A stretch of DNA of 64,000 nt from an uncultured Flavihumibacter sp. (GTDB taxonomy: Bacteria > Bacteroidota > Bacteroidia > Chitinophagales > Chitinophagaceae), in the NCBI GenBank assembly GCA_902168105.1, contig CABHOY010000044.1, positions 35,026 to 99,025 on the forward strand, in the 5' to 3' direction. Position 1 is the stretch's first letter, and the number at the start of each line of letters is the position of its first letter. A program made the position numbers and the translations under genes. Below are positions 60,754 to 64,000 of the stretch, in pieces. The notes under the pieces were generated by a model. The model saw only the letters and a list, made by a program, of their open reading frames with translations, did not search any database and was not told where the DNA came from.

Positions 60754-61394
60754 TGATATACCTAATAGATGACAAAAAAATCCGCCAAGAAAATTATAAC
60801 TGGACTAAGGTTGAATTTGAAAAGTACAATAAAGCTTTAATAGTTATATATACGAAAGAAGAGTTGGACAAAGTGAAAAATGAAATTTTCTCTTCAGATG
60901 ATATAATATTATTCCATGACTCTTTTTTCGACAATCCAGCAAATAGACATGAGGATAATGTTGTCGTTATCAGACAGCGCTTGATTGATCGCACAAAGAA
61001 AATAGGCACTGTGGTTTTTTTTGGAGGAGCAATCGGGAACAGGACTATAACGGGCAGATATGCGTCCATACCTGTAAATGTGTTATATAATAATTTAAGA
61101 TCATTTTTAGACAAGTATGTGTCAACGGGCATGGATAACACTATTGATATGCGTTATCTGGTATTTGGAGATAGTTTTGATTTGGAAGAAATAGCTGATC
61201 TTAAAGAGAGGATCTGGAGACAATTATATGATTTGCCACATGATAGTGATCTGATCCTATCTGGTGAATTGTCCCTATTGTTGGAGAGGCTATTGAGAAA
61301 ATTGGGAGGTGTAGAAGGTTTTAGACGTAAATGTACTATTGAAGAATTTAAGTTCCAGATTTCAAAGTATACTAAACATCTCATAAATGGGTAA
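60753..61394 (+). CDS. Retron-associated receiver-like protein
   Basis: 213 residues. The N-terminus has the shape of a response-regulator receiver: MIYLIDDKK with D6/D7, a strand IILFHDSFF with D56 at the phosphoacceptor place, and VVFFGG (87-92) where the Thr/Ser switch is expected. The switch residue and the usual Lys are not clear, so it may be an atypical receiver. The C-terminal 90 residues are helical without a known DNA-binding motif. It overlaps its neighbours at both ends (1 and 8 nt). Confidence 0.7.
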   Translation: MIYLIDDKKIRQENYNWTKVEFEKYNKALIVIYTKEELDKVKNEIFSSDDIILFHDSFFDNPANRHEDNVVVIRQRLIDRTKKIGTVVFFGGAIGNRTITGRYASIPVNVLYNNLRSFLDKYVSTGMDNTIDMRYLVFGDSFDLEEIADLKERIWRQLYDLPHDSDLILSGELSLLLERLLRKLGGVEGFRRKCTIEEFKFQISKYTKHLING

Positions 61395-63105
61395 TTGTTT
61401 GTTGAAAGCGGATGGTTCGTTAATTAGAAGTTCGGATTTTCAGGAGGAAGTAAGTATTAAAGGCTTTCCATGGAAAGCAGATGAACTGGTGGATGTGGTC
61501 ATGGATAGGTTTGTAAAAACTCAATTGACTGAGGCATATACTAATATTTTCATTCCCCTGTCATTAGGAAAGACACTTACCGATTTTTTGGGGTTGAGGT
61601 TGGCCCTCCATATTAGGACAACATTAGGTAATGCCAACCAGTTAGCGAATATTATTATTTACGGGACTTTTACGCTGGCAGAGTTACCCAAGGACAATGA
61701 GTTCCTATCAGTATTACTTACAAGGGGAGTTATACTTACAGATTATTCCATTGATGGTATTAGGCATTATTTGGCGATAAAAAAGAGAATATTAAGTGAA
61801 GATCAGATAGGACAGGCTTTACAATCCGTGCACTTAAGGGTACCTGAGAATTATTTTGATTCACATAGCATTGCGAATGTATGGGGGCTATTTAGATTGC
61901 TTGATGCAGCAGGTATCGATTTTAATATAGTTGAGAGTATACGGCAGCAGTGGGATAAATTATCCGGGATCTATTTTAAGTGGTTGTTAGCCCAAAAGAA
62001 ACAGAGAGAAGAAACAGGAGTGAAGATTTGTGAAAAAATTAAGTATCAACACGTTTTATTGATTGATGATGAGGCTGAGAAAGGGTGGAAGGATGCATTG
62101 GTAAATGTGCTTAATATCCCGGAAGAAAAGATAATGACGGCAAATAGTGTGGAAACCGCTGTGCCTTTATTGGCCGCCAATTTTTTTCAATTGATATTTT
62201 TAGATTTGAGATTGGATGAAACTGATCACTCTACAAAAGAGTTGACTCATTTTGGCGGCTATTGTTTGCTTACTCAGTATATAAGGAATAATTTCCATGC
62301 ATTAAACTTTCCAACCCCAGTAGTATTATTGACGGCTTCCAATAAAGCTTGGAATATTTCGCAAATGGTAAATATGGGTGTGGACGATTATTATATAAAG
62401 GAACACCCGTCTCAGCAGGGAGCCTTTTCAAAAGAAAATTATGAACGGTTAATAAATGGTTTGCCATATTGGGTGGAGCAGGGAGCAAAGAGAAAAGAGA
62501 TATGGAAATTGGTTTTGGAGATAGAAAGACTAACGAATATAAGGGTTATTAATACTAATATCAAGGACCGGATAGTGGAAAAGCTTAAAATGGGATATGG
62601 AACGCTTTTCAGGAAAAGTAATCAGGTTGAGAAGGATAAATTAGTATTTAACAATGAAATTCTAGCTTATATGGTGTTTTGGTCGATAATGGAAGAGATT
62701 TCTTATGATTTTTATGATCATAGTTTACCATATGAGTGGAAGTTACGGAGTAATGGATTCGCTTTACAATGGAGGGAGCCTGGCCGGCCTGATAAGGTAA
62801 GGAGCAGATTCCCAAATGTATTAAAGGTAGATGATGATGATGTTAGAAAAAGTGCTAGTGGTGATGATGTCGTGTTTTTATCAGGACAAATTGTAGGAAT
62901 ACTTAGATATCAGTTACTATGGGACCTGAGTAGAATAGAAACAGATTTTATGGATACGTTGAATGAGTATCGAAATAGAATTGACTTTATTCACAGTAGT
63001 TCGGCAGCCATTCTAACAAGACATTTGTCGGATAACCAGGATAGTATAGAGGGATATAACAAGTGCGTGAAAATGTTGTCTTTTTTGATGATATTGCTGT
63101 CATAA
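61387..63105 (+). CDS. Retron-associated receiver protein with HEPN-like C-terminal motif
   Basis: 572 residues in three parts. Residues 1-215 have no family I know. Residues about 220-345 form an intact receiver domain: D227/D228 in LLIDDEA, phosphoacceptor D273 in IFLDLRLDE, T316 in VVLLTAS and K338 in YYIKEH. The C-terminal helical part has EYRNRIDFIHSS, in which R531 and H536 make an Rx4H motif as in HEPN ribonucleases. I infer a toxic RNase effector whose activity may depend on the receiver. It is the last gene of the retron operon. HEPN is suggested by a short motif only. Confidence 0.75.
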   Translation: MGNCLLKADGSLIRSSDFQEEVSIKGFPWKADELVDVVMDRFVKTQLTEAYTNIFIPLSLGKTLTDFLGLRLALHIRTTLGNANQLANIIIYGTFTLAELPKDNEFLSVLLTRGVILTDYSIDGIRHYLAIKKRILSEDQIGQALQSVHLRVPENYFDSHSIANVWGLFRLLDAAGIDFNIVESIRQQWDKLSGIYFKWLLAQKKQREETGVKICEKIKYQHVLLIDDEAEKGWKDALVNVLNIPEEKIMTANSVETAVPLLAANFFQLIFLDLRLDETDHSTKELTHFGGYCLLTQYIRNNFHALNFPTPVVLLTASNKAWNISQMVNMGVDDYYIKEHPSQQGAFSKENYERLINGLPYWVEQGAKRKEIWKLVLEIERLTNIRVINTNIKDRIVEKLKMGYGTLFRKSNQVEKDKLVFNNEILAYMVFWSIMEEISYDFYDHSLPYEWKLRSNGFALQWREPGRPDKVRSRFPNVLKVDDDDVRKSASGDDVVFLSGQIVGILRYQLLWDLSRIETDFMDTLNEYRNRIDFIHSSSAAILTRHLSDNQDSIEGYNKCVKMLSFLMILLS

Positions 63106-63190
63106 CTCTTACACGGAAGGCTTCCTTGACATCGCCTGACAGTTTCTCAAACTCTTCCCAAATTAAAAGCAGGGATAATACTGTTGTATG
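63105..63190. repeat. Dispersed repeat, copy C
   Basis: Matches the left half of copy B (GAAGGCTTCCTTGACATCGCC) and keeps the later AATACT landmark and a short pairing stem (GGAT/ATCC). Together with copy B it brackets the whole retron operon. Confidence 0.55.
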
Positions 63191-63237
63191 ATCCTCGAAT
63201 CTCTTGATTCATAATCCTGAAAGGAAAATCTTCCTCG

Positions 63238-63873
63238 TTATATATAATATTTGAAAGCTAGTGGAGGGGTTTGATTTCCGATGGGAGCTGCAGTTAATAT
63301 CTCTCCTATAGCATCTGCAAAGCGTAAAGTGACTGGTTCTCCATCTCCATATACACAAGCGTTATAATTAAGTTTGGTTAGAGCAAGAATGTCTTTTAGC
63401 ACGGTATTTATATCAGAGGTTCCTTTAGTTATTTGAATAAATAAGGGGTTTGGTACTTCCATCGCTAATGATGTTTGTAATCTTGGTACGTAACCTTTAG
63501 TCCATAAAAATGCAGATTGTTCGTTTTGAATATATGCTAATCCTCTCAGCATAGGGAAGGTGCTCTCAGCTCGATAAATTTTAAGAGGAACATTATTTTT
63601 AATGGTAATGCCTACTAGATTGGTTTCCGCATCAATAGCATCTCGAAAACCGTCCCATTCTTCATCATTAAATTTCGTTTTTGCGTGTATGAAGAGTTCT
63701 TTAGGAGGAACTCCCTCTTTAGCTATATAGGTGTCGAGGACTACTTTGATAAGCTGCGTAGCCTGTTGTTTTTTGAGATGAAATTCTCCAATTTTATCAT
63801 TATACCACGGCCCCACAGCGCCTTTAAAAACAATTCCATCTCCACTATCTAAAAACATTTGTGCTGCACAACA
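63238..63873 (-). pseudogene. Short prokaryotic Argonaute, C-terminal PIWI part, cut by an IS element
   Basis: The frame is open from the IS boundary at 63873 to a stop at 63238 (about 211 residues). It matches the end of pAgo PIWI domains: AAQMFLDSGDGIVFKG, GPWY, PPKELFIHAKTKFNDEEWDGF, PNPLFIQITKG and LTKLNYNACVYG. Where active Argonautes carry a catalytic Asp (IHRDG) this reads IHAKT, as in short pAgos that guide but do not cut and work with TIR- or SIR2-APAZ partners. The 5' part lies beyond the insertion, outside the window. The ATG at 63858 is internal. Confidence 0.8.
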
Positions 63874-64000
63874 GTAAGCACTCGAGATAGAGCGTGTAGA
63901 TATTTAGAGGATAATCACTTATGGCAGCGATCAGGATTTCCAGTTATGCGGTAATAATTCAGTAAGTCTATTAACAGGGTGATCGTTGATATTTGAGATT
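63874..64000 (-). mobile_element. IS66-family element, one end
   Basis: The left boundary starts GTAAGCACTCGAG, matching the GTAAGC start of IS66-type terminal repeats, precisely where the pAgo homology stops. The tail of a TnpC-like transposase is inside. If the assignment holds, the 8 bases GCACAACA (63866-63873) should recur beyond the far end as target duplication. Confidence 0.7.
63931..63999 (-). CDS. tnpC: IS66 transposase (TnpC) C-terminus, partial
   Basis: The last 22 codons are visible: NDHPVNRLTELLPHNWKS and stop, the conserved C-terminal ending of IS66-family TnpC transposases. The rest lies right of the window. Confidence 0.7.
   Translation of the reverse strand: MSNINDHPVNRLTELLPHNWKS

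Noticed and set aside
59521..63105. Detocs two-component defence system
   Set aside because: Receiver domains are present, but no histidine kinase with H-box and ATP-binding boxes is seen in the operon, and the first gene is an RT.
63238..63858. Intact small gene starting at the ATG of 63858
   Set aside because: The PIWI homology continues upstream of that ATG in the same frame (AAQM) up to the IS boundary, so the ATG is internal to a truncated pAgo gene.

Overview
The window looks like a Bacteroidota chromosome, most likely a Chitinophaga-type member of the Chitinophagaceae. The pointers are SdpI, DUF4349, DUF3667 and DUF5995 proteins, an ECF sigma/FecR pair, Tat-exported Gfo/Idh proteins, GG-leader peptides starting MKKLKL, TAnnTTTG -7 boxes and several Crp/Fnr and AraC regulators. 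No replication origin, rRNA or phage structural genes are visible; there is one tRNA (Glu, TTC).

Layout. 1-24 kb is mostly housekeeping and accessory metabolism: a Tat-exported phospholipase C, a short-chain dehydrogenase, a SufE-like protein without its catalytic Cys, a thiolase, TopB, a two-component pair built from a cNMP-binding histidine kinase and a receiver/thioredoxin-reductase fusion, an esterase with an AraC regulator, a sigma-54 activator, a pirin, a radical-SAM gene set with a 40-codon membrane peptide, and a sigma/FecR/STN-barrel surface-signalling operon. 24-34 kb is a secretion locus. A bifunctional C39 peptidase-ABC exporter, an HlyD adaptor, a VKOR-DsbA fusion with a dead C39-like N-terminus and a duplicated GT25-like glycosyltransferase form one operon. 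Divergently lie two genes for GG-leader peptides with six cysteines each and a TlpA thioredoxin; a GT2 gene lies convergently. The set resembles a glycocin or disulfide-rich bacteriocin system.

34-56 kb holds a ClC transporter and a divergent Crp/Fnr gene sharing operator-like dyads, a PAS-LuxR regulator, tRNA-Glu, a degenerate receiver protein, a striking 11-bp-unit cruciform repeat, a membrane glycosyltransferase, a dienelactone hydrolase, a PAS kinase with its response regulator, a spondin-domain lipoprotein, a GH16 glycanase, an Rrf2/NDH-2 pair, a Crp/Fnr gene with a CRP-consensus palindrome, a DJ-1-like protein, a quinone reductase, a papain-like protease and a MaoC dehydratase.

56-64 kb is a defence island. 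A retron is visible in full: an ncRNA bounded by perfect 17-nt a1/a2 inverted repeats, with an octamer array inside, then a retron-type reverse transcriptase and three tightly coupled genes. The last encodes an intact receiver domain with a C-terminal Rx4H (HEPN-like) motif. I do not know a described retron type with receiver-domain partners, and this is my main candidate for an undescribed system. Direct repeats flank it. Next to it is the 3' part of a short, catalytically inactive-type prokaryotic Argonaute gene, cut by an IS66-family element that runs off the right edge.
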